33,751 nt of DNA from contig JAFCCC010000007.1 in assembly GCA_017610385.1 (NCBI GenBank), positions 1-33,751 of the forward strand, read 5' to 3'. Origin of the DNA: Candidatus Nanohalarchaeota archaeon (lineage in GTDB: Archaea > Nanohalarchaeota > Nanosalinia > Nanosalinales > JAFCCC01). The notes under the pieces are model-generated. The model did not search any database, was not told the origin of the DNA, and worked only from the letters and a program-made list of their open reading frames with translations. This document shows positions 15,304 through 23,796 of the stretch, one piece after another. How positions within the stretch are numbered: the first letter of the stretch is position 1; each line of letters begins with the position of its first letter. The position numbers were made by a program, and so were the translations under genes.

Positions 15304-16506
15304 ATGGGGCATTTAAAATTCAAAATTAATTCAGAATACAAACACATGAGAACCGGCGTTTTAGAGGTTCCACATGGAAAAATAGAAACTCCGAATTTTG
15401 TTCCTGTTGCTACAAAAGCCACTGTAAAAGCACTATCTTCTGAAGACATGAAAGAATTAAATTCTCAAATCTTAATGTGTAATAGTTATCATTTATATCT
15501 TAAACCAGGGCTCGATGTAATTAAAAAATTTAACGGTCTTCATAAGTTCATGAACTGGAACGGTCCGATTATGACAGACAGTGCAGGGTTCCAAGTATTT
15601 AGTTTGGGTTTTGGAATGGAACATTTTGCGAATAAAATCGGATCTTATTTTATAGAAGATCAAAAGCAAAGTAAGGCAAAAATTAAAAAAATGGCGAAAG
15701 TAACAAATAAGGGCGTATGGATTGACTCCATTTATACAAAAGAAAAGATTCTTTTTACTCCCGAAAAATCAATGCGGATTCAAGAAGCTTTGGGATCAGA
15801 TATAATGATTGCATTTGATGAATGCACATCTCCGTACGCAAATAAAAAATATGTAAGTGAAAGCTTGGAAAGAACGCACAAATGGGCAAAAAGGAGTTTA
15901 GATGCGCACAAAACAAAACAGGCACTTTTTGGAGTTATTCAAGGAAGTTATTTCAAAGAGCTAAGAATTAAAAGTGCAAAATTTATTTCTAATTCCGATT
16001 TTGATGGTTTTTGTATTGGCGGAAGTTTGGGAAAGTCTAAAGCAGAAATGCACAAAATATTAGAATGGATTACAAAGGAAATTGACCCTGAAAAACCTAG
16101 ACATTTGCTTGGAATTGGGGTCGTAGAAGATTTTTTCAATGGCGTTGAAAGAGGAATTGATTTGTTTGATTGCGTTGGCCCTACAAGAATCGCCCGGGCC
16201 GGTTTAGTTTACGTTTCTCCTGAATGCGGCGGCACTGTAAAAAATAAATTTAGAATAAAAGTAACAAGAACCGAATTTGAAATGGATAAAAAACCAATTG
16301 ATTGCACTTGTAATTGCAAAGTTTGCCAAAACTATTCTCGTGCATATATTCGACATCTATTCAAATCAAAAGAATATTTAGCATATTATTTAACATCTTA
16401 CCACAATTTGCATTTTGTTTTAAACTTAATGGAACAAATTAGGGAAAGTATAAAAACTGGAACATTTTTTGAACTCAAGAAAAAATGGTTATCGAATAAC
16501 ATTTAA
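15304..16506 (+). CDS. tgt: tRNA-guanine transglycosylase, bacterial/eukaryotic (Q34) type
   Basis: Exchanges guanine in tRNA for a 7-deazaguanine base. The sequence has the general-base Asp in MTDSAGFQVFSLG (D92), FDECTSPYA, GIGVVEDF, and the nucleophile Asp in DLFDCVGPTR (D289). A zinc site follows (C336, C338, C341 and a His near 367 in SYHNLHF). Length (400) and motifs match bacterial Tgt/eukaryotic QTRT1, which modify position 34 with queuosine precursors. Archaeal ArcTGT is longer, carries a PUA domain and acts at position 15. The FDECTSP form resembles versions from small-genome bacteria, consistent with transfer. Confidence 0.9.
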   Translation: MGHLKFKINSEYKHMRTGVLEVPHGKIETPNFVPVATKATVKALSSEDMKELNSQILMCNSYHLYLKPGLDVIKKFNGLHKFMNWNGPIMTDSAGFQVFSLGFGMEHFANKIGSYFIEDQKQSKAKIKKMAKVTNKGVWIDSIYTKEKILFTPEKSMRIQEALGSDIMIAFDECTSPYANKKYVSESLERTHKWAKRSLDAHKTKQALFGVIQGSYFKELRIKSAKFISNSDFDGFCIGGSLGKSKAEMHKILEWITKEIDPEKPRHLLGIGVVEDFFNGVERGIDLFDCVGPTRIARAGLVYVSPECGGTVKNKFRIKVTRTEFEMDKKPIDCTCNCKVCQNYSRAYIRHLFKSKEYLAYYLTSYHNLHFVLNLMEQIRESIKTGTFFELKKKWLSNNI

Positions 16507-16536
16507 AATTTACAAATAATATTAGTTTTTAGTGCG

Positions 16537-17523
16537 ATGGAAAAATTCAATAAAAAATTTTCAATTGGTTCTTTACAAGATGGCCAAGAAATAGATGATA
16601 TTTTCGTAGTTAAAATAAAAAAGAAATTTGCGCCATATGGAGAAGGAAAAGGGTTTTATTTCAATTTATTATTAACAGATGCAAGTGGAAAGAGTATTGA
16701 TTACAAATATTGGGGTAGTGCGGAAGAATCCAAAGTTAAAACTCTTTTTGAATCAATTTCAAATGATTCTGTACTTCGAATTCAGGGAAAAGTTCAAAGC
16801 TACAGGAATAAATTAACGATATCAACAAATGAACCAAAAATATGTCAAGTTCTACTTCCAGAACAATTTGATTCAGAGTTATTTATCAAGTCTCCAAAAT
16901 GGAATATAGATAATATGGTTAAAGAACTGTATTCACAAATTAATTCTGTAACTAATTCAGAATTAAAATCGCTCCTAGAGTCTGTTTTTCTTGATGAAAA
17001 AATACTCAACAAATTTAAAATACATCCAGGTGCGATACAAATACACCACAACTGGAAAGGAGGCTTATTACAGCACACGTTAGAGGTTGTAAAAATATGT
17101 GAACTTATGTATACCTTCAATAAAACGTTAGATTTGGATTTAATGATTACTGGCTCTTTACTTCATGATTTAGGAAAATTAGAAGAATTAGAAGTTACAT
17201 CCAGAATAAAGGGAACAAAAGCAGGACAATTACACGGGCATATAATCCAAGGAATTATGTTCTTAACAGAGAGATTAAATAAGTCTAAAATGGACTTAGA
17301 TTTGAAAAATAAACTAATACATATTTTAATTAGTCATCACGGAAAAGAATTTTATGGTTCTCCAAAAACACCAATGATTCCTGAAGCATTTGTAATTTAT
17401 CATGCGGATGAGTTAAGTGCAAAAGTAGCGGAGATTACAGAATTCATTGAAGATTCAAAAAATGATACAGATGATGATTTTATGTATAGTGCAAGAAATA
17501 AACGTAATATATTACTCAGATAA
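16537..17523 (+). CDS. YhaM-like OB-fold/HD-domain 3'-5' exoribonuclease
   Basis: N-terminal OB fold (about 1-105; TLFESISNDSVLRIQGKVQSY) followed by an HD phosphohydrolase domain (about 150-310). Metal ligands are in QIHHNWKGGLLQHTLEV, SLLHDLGKLEE, HGHIIQG and LISHHG, with the last Asp in VIYHADELSAK. This is the YhaM/Cbf1 architecture, a manganese-dependent 3'-5' exonuclease on single-stranded RNA or DNA. At 328 residues it has family length. It starts 30 bases after tgt and is probably co-transcribed. The last 12 bases overlap the 3' end of the convergent subtilase gene. Confidence 0.92.
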   Translation: MEKFNKKFSIGSLQDGQEIDDIFVVKIKKKFAPYGEGKGFYFNLLLTDASGKSIDYKYWGSAEESKVKTLFESISNDSVLRIQGKVQSYRNKLTISTNEPKICQVLLPEQFDSELFIKSPKWNIDNMVKELYSQINSVTNSELKSLLESVFLDEKILNKFKIHPGAIQIHHNWKGGLLQHTLEVVKICELMYTFNKTLDLDLMITGSLLHDLGKLEELEVTSRIKGTKAGQLHGHIIQGIMFLTERLNKSKMDLDLKNKLIHILISHHGKEFYGSPKTPMIPEAFVIYHADELSAKVAEITEFIEDSKNDTDDDFMYSARNKRNILLR

Positions 17524-19410
17524 AGAACTACATATGAAATCTCCTGTTTTTTTATGTCCATATAATTGACATAATTTTTTACTCATGGCTTTACTAGACC
17601 ATGCCCGACCAGAATAAATTTTCATTACAAAAGGAAGTTCTGAAGTAAGATACCATTTAACAGTACAGTATTCGTAGCCTGTAGGAGGACAAGAAACCTC
17701 ACAAGCGGTAGTTAAATTTTCAAAAAGTAATTCTTCCTTATTTTCAGTACAAACACCACAACAAGTATCATCAAGAGGACTACAAATTTCTCCGTCTAAT
17801 TTACATGCCGGCGGTTTATTTTCAATTGTTTTAGAAACACAATTTCCCATCTCACACAATTTATCTTGTGGACAAGTATAATTAATCCATTTTTCAACAG
17901 GGGCACTTTCGCAAATAGAATAAGAGGTATTATTTACACAAACTTTTTCGCCGACAGTGCAGATTAGTTCTTTTTTAGGACAAAATTCAAAGCTGTGTAA
18001 TTGACAAAGAGAATCCTGCAATAAATATATGCTAGTATTTACTACAATCATAAAACTTTCTAACAAAGAAACTCTATTCTCTAAATTTGAAATTTTTAAT
18101 TTTAAATCTTTTGTCTCAGTTTCTATCTGAGTAATAGTATCAGTTAATTGAAAAACAACATTTTCTAAATTTTGTAGTCTTTCATGTATTGAACCATTTA
18201 CACTCTTATTGTCATCTGGAACCTCCAACTTGGGGTTTAGGTTTTTCCCATTGATTAATCCATATCCATACAAATTATCACGATCTTTTTCTCCTAGATC
18301 TATTGCATCAGAGTCCATTAAATCTCTAATTTCTTGATTTGTTTTATTTGAATAGGCTTGTATGTAAAGTGCTGCTACAGCAGATACCTGGGGCGTAGCA
18401 GGACTAGTTCCACTCATATACCCATAAGTTGAGTTTAATTTAGTAGAATAAATGGAAGTTCCTGGTGCTGCAAATTCTATTTCAGCTCCTGCGCTAGAAA
18501 ATGTGGCAAGAGTATTCTCTTCATCAGTTGCAGAAACTGCAATTACCGCATCAAATGCCGCAGGATAATTTACTGTACTAAACTCTTTGGCTCCTTCGTT
18601 TCCTGCTGCTGCGACTAATAAAATTCCTTTAGAATACAAATCATTAACTGCATCTTCTAAAATTTCAGATTTTTCAGGAGTTCCAAAACTCATAGAAACA
18701 AGGTCTATGTGATGGTCTAAAGCCCATTGAAATGCAAGCAATACATCACTGAGATATCCTACACCATCTTGATTCAATACCTTTAGAGAATATATTTCAG
18801 CATCAGAAGCAATTCCTAACGTACCAATATTATTATTAGAAGCAGCAATAATTCCTGCCATGTGTGTACCATGACCATGATCATCTAAAGGAAATTCATG
18901 TTCGTGTACAAAATCATAACCTCCATAATAATTTTCAAAAAGGTCTTCATGGGAATAATCTATTCCTGTATCTAATATAGCAATTCTAACGCCGTTTCCC
19001 GTTAAATTGTATTGAAAAAGATCTGAACAGTAAATGTTCTTTAGGTTCCACGGAATTTTTTGAGTAGATGAATTTTCCTGAGCAAATAACGAAACTTGAA
19101 CATCATCCCCTACAAAATCCACAGACGCATCATGCTTTAAACGATCTAATTTAGATGAATTTATTACTACACTCACAAAATCTTTTTTAATTTCCTTTTT
19201 TATTTCTCCAGAATATTTTGCTACTATTTTAATTGGATCTGCTTTAATAGTCCTCCTAATTAAAAATCCCTTTTCAACATCCTTAAATTTAACTAAAACG
19301 CGTTTTGTTGAATTATTTATTTCTTGTGCTGATATGACATTAATAAGTAAAAAAAGAATTAAAAGTAAGCAAAAAATTTGGGGTAGTTTTTTTGGAATTC
19401 TCAAATCCAC
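17512..19410 (-). CDS. Secreted subtilisin-like serine protease (S8)
   Basis: Order of parts: signal peptide (about 10-28), inhibitor-like propeptide (about 36-105, with VLVKFKD opening), then the S8 catalytic domain. The triad is Asp in ILDTGIDYSHEDL, His in DDHGHGTHMAGIIA and Ser in YMSGTSPATPQVSA, with oxyanion Asn in VAAAGNEG. After the protease come a coiled coil (about 407-455) and a disulfide-rich tail with about 20 cysteines. The frame opens at GTG 19419, but AGGTGA there is 5 bases before GTG 19410, which I choose. The coiled coil and Cys-rich tail suggest a multimeric cell-surface protease, possibly used on host or neighbour proteins. Confidence 0.95.
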   Translation of the reverse strand: MDLRIPKKLPQIFCLLLILFLLINVISAQEINNSTKRVLVKFKDVEKGFLIRRTIKADPIKIVAKYSGEIKKEIKKDFVSVVINSSKLDRLKHDASVDFVGDDVQVSLFAQENSSTQKIPWNLKNIYCSDLFQYNLTGNGVRIAILDTGIDYSHEDLFENYYGGYDFVHEHEFPLDDHGHGTHMAGIIAASNNNIGTLGIASDAEIYSLKVLNQDGVGYLSDVLLAFQWALDHHIDLVSMSFGTPEKSEILEDAVNDLYSKGILLVAAAGNEGAKEFSTVNYPAAFDAVIAVSATDEENTLATFSSAGAEIEFAAPGTSIYSTKLNSTYGYMSGTSPATPQVSAVAALYIQAYSNKTNQEIRDLMDSDAIDLGEKDRDNLYGYGLINGKNLNPKLEVPDDNKSVNGSIHERLQNLENVVFQLTDTITQIETETKDLKLKISNLENRVSLLESFMIVVNTSIYLLQDSLCQLHSFEFCPKKELICTVGEKVCVNNTSYSICESAPVEKWINYTCPQDKLCEMGNCVSKTIENKPPACKLDGEICSPLDDTCCGVCTENKEELLFENLTTACEVSCPPTGYEYCTVKWYLTSELPFVMKIYSGRAWSSKAMSKKLCQLYGHKKTGDFICSSLSE

Positions 19411-19598
19411 AAGATTCACCTTATATTTTTCCCAAGCCCCACATAAAATTAGAATAAATCATATATTAAAATTTGCTAATTTTTTAAAGAATAATATAAA
19501 GAATATTAGATAGGCATATAAAAATGACTGTGAAATAGAAAGTAAGCTTATATACTCAATAGATAAGATTTACTACTAGTAAGTTACCGAGGAATATA

Positions 19599-21029
19599 AT
19601 GCAACTTAAATTTCATGATCCACATTTTGAAAAAGATAAAGAAGAGTGGGAAAAACTAATTCTAACAGGAAATATAGAACTTGCAAAGAAAATATATTGG
19701 GAAAAATTGTATCCTACTGTAGAAAAAAGATTTTTGAAAAGAATGAAAAACCGCAAAGTTTCAGAATATGATGTATTGATTATTCCTATGGGAATGGCAG
19801 CACAATATTATATTCTACAAATTAAAGCGCTAAATCCTAAAAAAGTGTATTTTCTGTCGACTCCTGAAACAGAAAAAGAATATTTAGGAAAGATCATTGA
19901 AATGACTAACTTGCAACCGTCTCAATATCACAAAGAATTATTTGATTACGCCACGATTAATGCACCCGAGGCGTATGATGCGATTAAAAAAATAGTCAAA
20001 ACTAACAAAGGCAAAAAAATTGCAGTGGATATCACTCGTGGAAAAAGAAGCATGATTGCTGGAGCGTCCTTGGTAGGAGAATTCTTCGATTGTGATATTA
20101 TTTATGTATACAAAGGTTGGCTGCCAAATCTCAGATTAGGGGACCCCGGAACAGAAGATTTAGTTATTTTGGATAGTTCATTGTATTTATTTGGAGATTT
20201 GGAAAATAATTACGCCATACAATTATTCAATAACTATGAATATACGTCTGCAAGTGCCTTATTTGCAGTTTTAAAGAATAGGTCTCGGGATCCACGAATT
20301 TTTGAGATTAAAAACCTAATTAGTGATGCTTATGCGTATTGGGATTCCTTTAATTACAAAGCAGCAGGTAGAAAAATAGAAGAATCACTTAAAAAAATTA
20401 ATCAATATAAACTGCAAATTTATCCAGATCCCAAATTAAACTTAAATTTAAAGGTTCTGAAGGTTTTAGGTGACCTGCAAGGCACTAAAAAAACTTTCGA
20501 AGTGATAAAAAATGTACACTTAGTATCTCATTTAATCAGTGATTTGTACTGCAATGCCAGAAGAAGGGAAAAACAAGGGCGATTTGAAGATGCTGTATCT
20601 CGATACTATAGAATTATTGAATTAATCGCTCAAAATAGGCTTGCTTTAAGAGGAATTAGTACTGGAAATCCAGATTTTACAAAGATAGCGCCATATTTAA
20701 AGGAATTTAAAAAAACTGCTGAACAAGTTTATGTACAGGTTAAGTCTTTTCCAAGTAAAATTCCATTAATGGACGCTCAAGTCCTTTTGTATGTAATGAA
20801 AGACGATTTGTGGGAGGCGTCTACTCTTTCTTCTCTAAAAAAATTATATGAAACTATACTTCTAAGAGACACGTCTTTAATAGCTCACGGAATTAGAAGA
20901 ATAGATCGAAAAACATTTCTTAAGTTCGAAGATGTAACTAAAAAATTTATTTATACATTCTTTGAATTAAATAATTTTAAATTTGGAAATTTTTTGCAAG
21001 AACATAGACACATTTCCTTAGATGATTAG
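19599..21029 (+). CDS. CARF-domain protein with HEPN-like C-terminus (Cas02710/Csm6-like)
   Basis: The N-terminal Rossmann-like domain (about 55-195) has the CARF ligand signature VDITRGKRSM (144-152), after a beta strand DVLIIPMGM and before DCDIIYVYKG. CARF domains bind cyclic oligoadenylates. The middle is helical. The C-terminal part (about 320-460) resembles the Cas02710/Csm6-type end: RFEDAVSRYYRIIELIAQ, then LLRDTSLIAHGIRR, where R423-X6-H430 fits the HEPN RNase pattern. This suggests a ligand-activated RNase. No CRISPR array, cas10 or other cas gene is visible here. It has its own TATA (about 19545-19555) and ribosome site GAGG. The CARF call is firmer than the HEPN call. Confidence 0.75.
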   Translation: MQLKFHDPHFEKDKEEWEKLILTGNIELAKKIYWEKLYPTVEKRFLKRMKNRKVSEYDVLIIPMGMAAQYYILQIKALNPKKVYFLSTPETEKEYLGKIIEMTNLQPSQYHKELFDYATINAPEAYDAIKKIVKTNKGKKIAVDITRGKRSMIAGASLVGEFFDCDIIYVYKGWLPNLRLGDPGTEDLVILDSSLYLFGDLENNYAIQLFNNYEYTSASALFAVLKNRSRDPRIFEIKNLISDAYAYWDSFNYKAAGRKIEESLKKINQYKLQIYPDPKLNLNLKVLKVLGDLQGTKKTFEVIKNVHLVSHLISDLYCNARRREKQGRFEDAVSRYYRIIELIAQNRLALRGISTGNPDFTKIAPYLKEFKKTAEQVYVQVKSFPSKIPLMDAQVLLYVMKDDLWEASTLSSLKKLYETILLRDTSLIAHGIRRIDRKTFLKFEDVTKKFIYTFFELNNFKFGNFLQEHRHISLDD

Positions 21030-21095
21030 AAAAGAATTGGGGGTACTCTTAAATACATTAACTTTAATCGTTATTATGAAGTAGTAAAGATTAAA

Positions 21096-23192
21096 ATGTC
21101 GTACTTGCCTGAGGAAACCACACATTTGGGAATGGTTTATCGATTAGCGCAGATAATTGATTATCAGAGTAGGGGCAATGCAAGAACATATCTTAAAGGA
21201 AGCGAAGCGATTCGTGTTATGACAGATGGCTCTTCTGGAGATTTCAGTCATAGGGGCGATCCTACAACAGTAGATCCAGAATTAATTTCTGATATAGACA
21301 TTACAGTATTAGACGCGCCGACAGATAAGCGAGACATACTACCTGGTGCAGAATTCTTAGCTTCATGTATGTATGAACAACACATTAGACAAATGAATCA
21401 GGAAAGAGTTTATCCGCAAAAATTTGAACGTAGATCCGATCTTCCTTTAATGTCTGCTTTGGTTTATGCTCCAGGGTCTGGCTGTGAAAGAGTTTGGGAG
21501 TTTGAACTTTTAAAGGGGGGTTCAAAAGCATTAAAAAGAGCAATGCATGGGAAAGGATTTTTAAGATCTACAACAATGCTTAATTTGGTTAATGGAGAAA
21601 TAGTGGGCTTACCAGGATACAAAGAAGATTTAAAGAAAGGTATACTCAGAGCAATTCATCTAGAACTGCTTGATGAAATACCACACTATAACGTATGGGA
21701 ACTAAGAAATGAAATTAAAAGTGGCAATGGAGATTTAATTTTTGAGGGATTTCCTAGACCCGATCATCCTTATTTAGATCCAATGTCAGTAAAAGCATTT
21801 TATGAACATTTATTGGGTGTTGCAAAATTACCACATGTAGCACAATACATTTTATCAAGAGAGGTATTAACCTTGGATCCTAAAACCAATAAATTATTTG
21901 AAGAAATTCAGAAAAGACTGGGAACGCCATATAGTCCAGAATATCTTCTTGATGACGTGTCTCTAAGAGCTTCTTGCGGAGCACGTATTAAGAAATCACA
22001 TATGACCGCACGACATACGGTAAGAGCATATTGTCAACTTACAAATTCCGTATTTTCCAAAGATTTTGGACCAGTATTTGACTTAGCAGGGGTATATGAA
22101 AATTTAGGCGATGAAAATGCTGGTTTGGATTTAAAAACTAAGTCGATTATTGCCTTTGAACACTATATGAATCAGGATCCTCAAGAAAGACATCTTGCAC
22201 TAACATATGCTATCCCTCTATTTTATGCATATAGGTATGCAAAAAAAACAAGTGAAGAGCAAATTAGTAGGCGTCTTAGAGAGTTAGAGGAGGAATATGG
22301 TGATGAAGAATTAAAAAATTTGGTAGATTCGTCAGAACTGGATCATGTTGGAAAACAATTAGAAAATTTAAAGGAGGAGTTAGAAAGGGATGTTCATAGA
22401 AAACGTGTGGAACTCATAAAAGGCTGTGCGAGAAAATATATAAACAGAAAAGATCATGAAAAAGAAGTATCTCTTCTTTTATCTCTTGCGGAAAAGTATT
22501 ATGACAAGTTTATGGATGAAACCCCCATAAATTCTTTAGATATTGCAAATGTTGCTGCAGATATGGCAACGAGTTTAGAAAAAACAAGATTGGCACCAGT
22601 TCATCTTTTAGATCTTTATGATGCAATATGGACCAGCGAAGGAAGCTATGCAAATGAAGTTCTGTTAAACGGCAGATCTATTGAACAAATATTACATGAT
22701 ACTGAGCCACTCATAGGACTTCCAAGTATCTTAAATCCTTTTTTTGTTCCTCCTAAAGGCGTTTCTCCAAAACAAAGAGCAATAGAAACTGCAACAAAGA
22801 ATAATTGGCTAAATGCACTTGAGACCACTCAAAAACCAGTAGTAACGGCAGGAACGGTATTGGGAGAACTCAATGAATATGCAAAACGTGTCCTGATACC
22901 ACAAATAAGAGAAAATGGAGATCATTTAAAGAGGAATACCTTTACGAGACCGGTTCGAGACGTCTTCTTTAGAGAATTATTACGAAGACAGACTTCTGGA
23001 GAAATTACCACCGGACCCGACGCATTACAACTGTTGGTCAATATGACTAAAAAGTTAAATGTTGCTCAAATGCTATTACCGGTTTTCAGGGGAGATAAAA
23101 TAGATTTAAAACCATTAGAAAATACATTGAGCAAAGTAGAACCAATAGATGCCACATTTCGAAATGGCGCAGACAAACATACAATTGAATAA
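21096..23192 (+). CDS. Large nucleotidyltransferase-like protein of unknown function
   Basis: Family not identified with certainty. The N-terminal region has Pol-beta-type NTase features: YLKGSEAIR (34-36 = GS-like turn) and SDIDITVLD (D66, D68), then WEFELL (about 134-139), which could give the third carboxylate. RSTTMLNLVNGEIVGLPGYKEDLKKGILRAI (157-187, quoted in parts elsewhere) recalls the end of class II CCA-adding/poly(A) polymerase heads. The remaining 500 residues are helical, with a TPR-like stretch near 330-356 and a coiled coil near 383-440. It starts 67 bases after the CARF gene, with its own possible TATA (about 21047-21057). An active NTase is inference. Confidence 0.6.
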   Translation: MSYLPEETTHLGMVYRLAQIIDYQSRGNARTYLKGSEAIRVMTDGSSGDFSHRGDPTTVDPELISDIDITVLDAPTDKRDILPGAEFLASCMYEQHIRQMNQERVYPQKFERRSDLPLMSALVYAPGSGCERVWEFELLKGGSKALKRAMHGKGFLRSTTMLNLVNGEIVGLPGYKEDLKKGILRAIHLELLDEIPHYNVWELRNEIKSGNGDLIFEGFPRPDHPYLDPMSVKAFYEHLLGVAKLPHVAQYILSREVLTLDPKTNKLFEEIQKRLGTPYSPEYLLDDVSLRASCGARIKKSHMTARHTVRAYCQLTNSVFSKDFGPVFDLAGVYENLGDENAGLDLKTKSIIAFEHYMNQDPQERHLALTYAIPLFYAYRYAKKTSEEQISRRLRELEEEYGDEELKNLVDSSELDHVGKQLENLKEELERDVHRKRVELIKGCARKYINRKDHEKEVSLLLSLAEKYYDKFMDETPINSLDIANVAADMATSLEKTRLAPVHLLDLYDAIWTSEGSYANEVLLNGRSIEQILHDTEPLIGLPSILNPFFVPPKGVSPKQRAIETATKNNWLNALETTQKPVVTAGTVLGELNEYAKRVLIPQIRENGDHLKRNTFTRPVRDVFFRELLRRQTSGEITTGPDALQLLVNMTKKLNVAQMLLPVFRGDKIDLKPLENTLSKVEPIDATFRNGADKHTIE

Positions 23193-23262
23193 AAGAAACA
23201 CAAATAATTGAATTAATTTAAATTAAGTAAGTTTGAAATATAATTTAGAACAAAGTTATAAT

Positions 23263-23484
23263 ATGACTGTTATTTTGTACATTTTAACTGCAATGATTTT
23301 CTATGATTTTTCTCTACATTTTTTAAGACTTATTTTGGGTTTAGAGCAAGCAAGAAAATTAAAATTTTATTGGCCTATTTTTCTTATAGGAAATCAAAAA
23401 AGGTATGAAATATTCTGGACGATTTATTGGGGAACTGCCTTTATTTTAACAATAAGTTATATTATTGTACAAACTAAGAGTTGA
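23263..23484 (+). CDS. Small two-helix membrane protein
   Basis: The 73-residue protein has two hydrophobic helices (about 2-24 and 50-68) joined by a basic, aromatic loop (LEQARKLKFYWPIF...NQKRYEIFW). I see no catalytic motif or known family. The frame also opens at TTG 23233, but ATG 23263 lies about 20 bases after the start predicted from TATA-like ATTTAAATTA (about 23216-23225), and its first helix begins at once. It sits between the NTase-like gene and tRNA-Trp. Confidence 0.65.
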   Translation: MTVILYILTAMIFYDFSLHFLRLILGLEQARKLKFYWPIFLIGNQKRYEIFWTIYWGTAFILTISYIIVQTKS

Positions 23485-23519
23485 GTATTTAAACTTCGTG
23501 TTTAAACTTAAGAAAAGAG

Positions 23520-23757
23520 GGGGGTATGGGGTAATGGCATCCTTACCGGCTCCAGAGAATAGATAGCTCCGTTAACACGATAATGTGTCGCTCTATGCAC
23601 GAGCACATATAATCTTGTTCAGAGTGAAGTGAGTTGTTTACAACTCGCTGTGTTGATTAAGCTGACTGCAGCTTATTTGGAGCGATGAGTCCGTAGGACA
23701 ATGACTTAATACTTATGAAGACACCGGTCGATCCCGGTTCAAATCCGGGTGTCCCCA
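23520..23757 (+). tRNA. tRNA-Trp (CCA) with a 167-nt intron
   Basis: Exon 1 is 23520-23555 and exon 2 is 23723-23757. Acceptor GGGGGTA pairs with TGTCCCC (two wobbles), anticodon stem ACCGG/CCGGT, loop CTCCAGA with anticodon CCA at 23552-23554, T arm CCCGG/CCGGG with loop TTCAAAT, discriminator A; CCA is not encoded. The intron is at the canonical 37/38 site. BHB fits with bulges AG|A and AC|A, though the 4-bp helix CTCC/GAAG has one mismatch. The intron is highly structured, with hairpins at 23628-23649 (9 bp), 23658-23675 (7 bp) and 23689-23699. It also contains TTTGGAGC (23676-23683), complementary to the anticodon loop. Archaeal Trp introns often host a box C/D guide for C34. Confidence 0.92.
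23564..23649 (+). repeat. Structured module inside the tRNA-Trp intron, shared with 6997-7081 and 30191-30212
   Basis: TAGCTCCGTTAACACG (23564-23579) is identical to 6997-7012, and 48 bases follow in both before an AG(T/C)GAGTT hairpin arm. The hairpin at 23628-23649 (arms AGTGAGTTG and CAACTCGCT) recurs at 30191-30212 as AGTGAGTTA and TAACTCGCT, a compensatory G-C to A-U change. TATAATCTTGTTC (23608-23620) nearly matches the promoter motif TATAAACTTGTTC of tRNA-Lys and tRNA-Ile. Confidence 0.65.
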
Positions 23758-23796
23758 AACACATTATTTTTTAATCAGTAGAACAAAATACTATTT

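Noticed and set aside
19599-23192. Search for a CRISPR array near the CARF gene
   Set aside because: No regularly spaced direct repeats of 24-40 bases were seen anywhere in the window. The only repeats are the 21-bp AT-rich units at 5341-5460, which lack spacers.
23684-23705. CGATGAGTCCGTAGGAC in the Trp intron resembles a hammerhead ribozyme core
   Set aside because: The CUGAUGA box is altered to CGATGA and the required GAAA after stem II is missing (AATGA instead). No stem I/III pairing was found.
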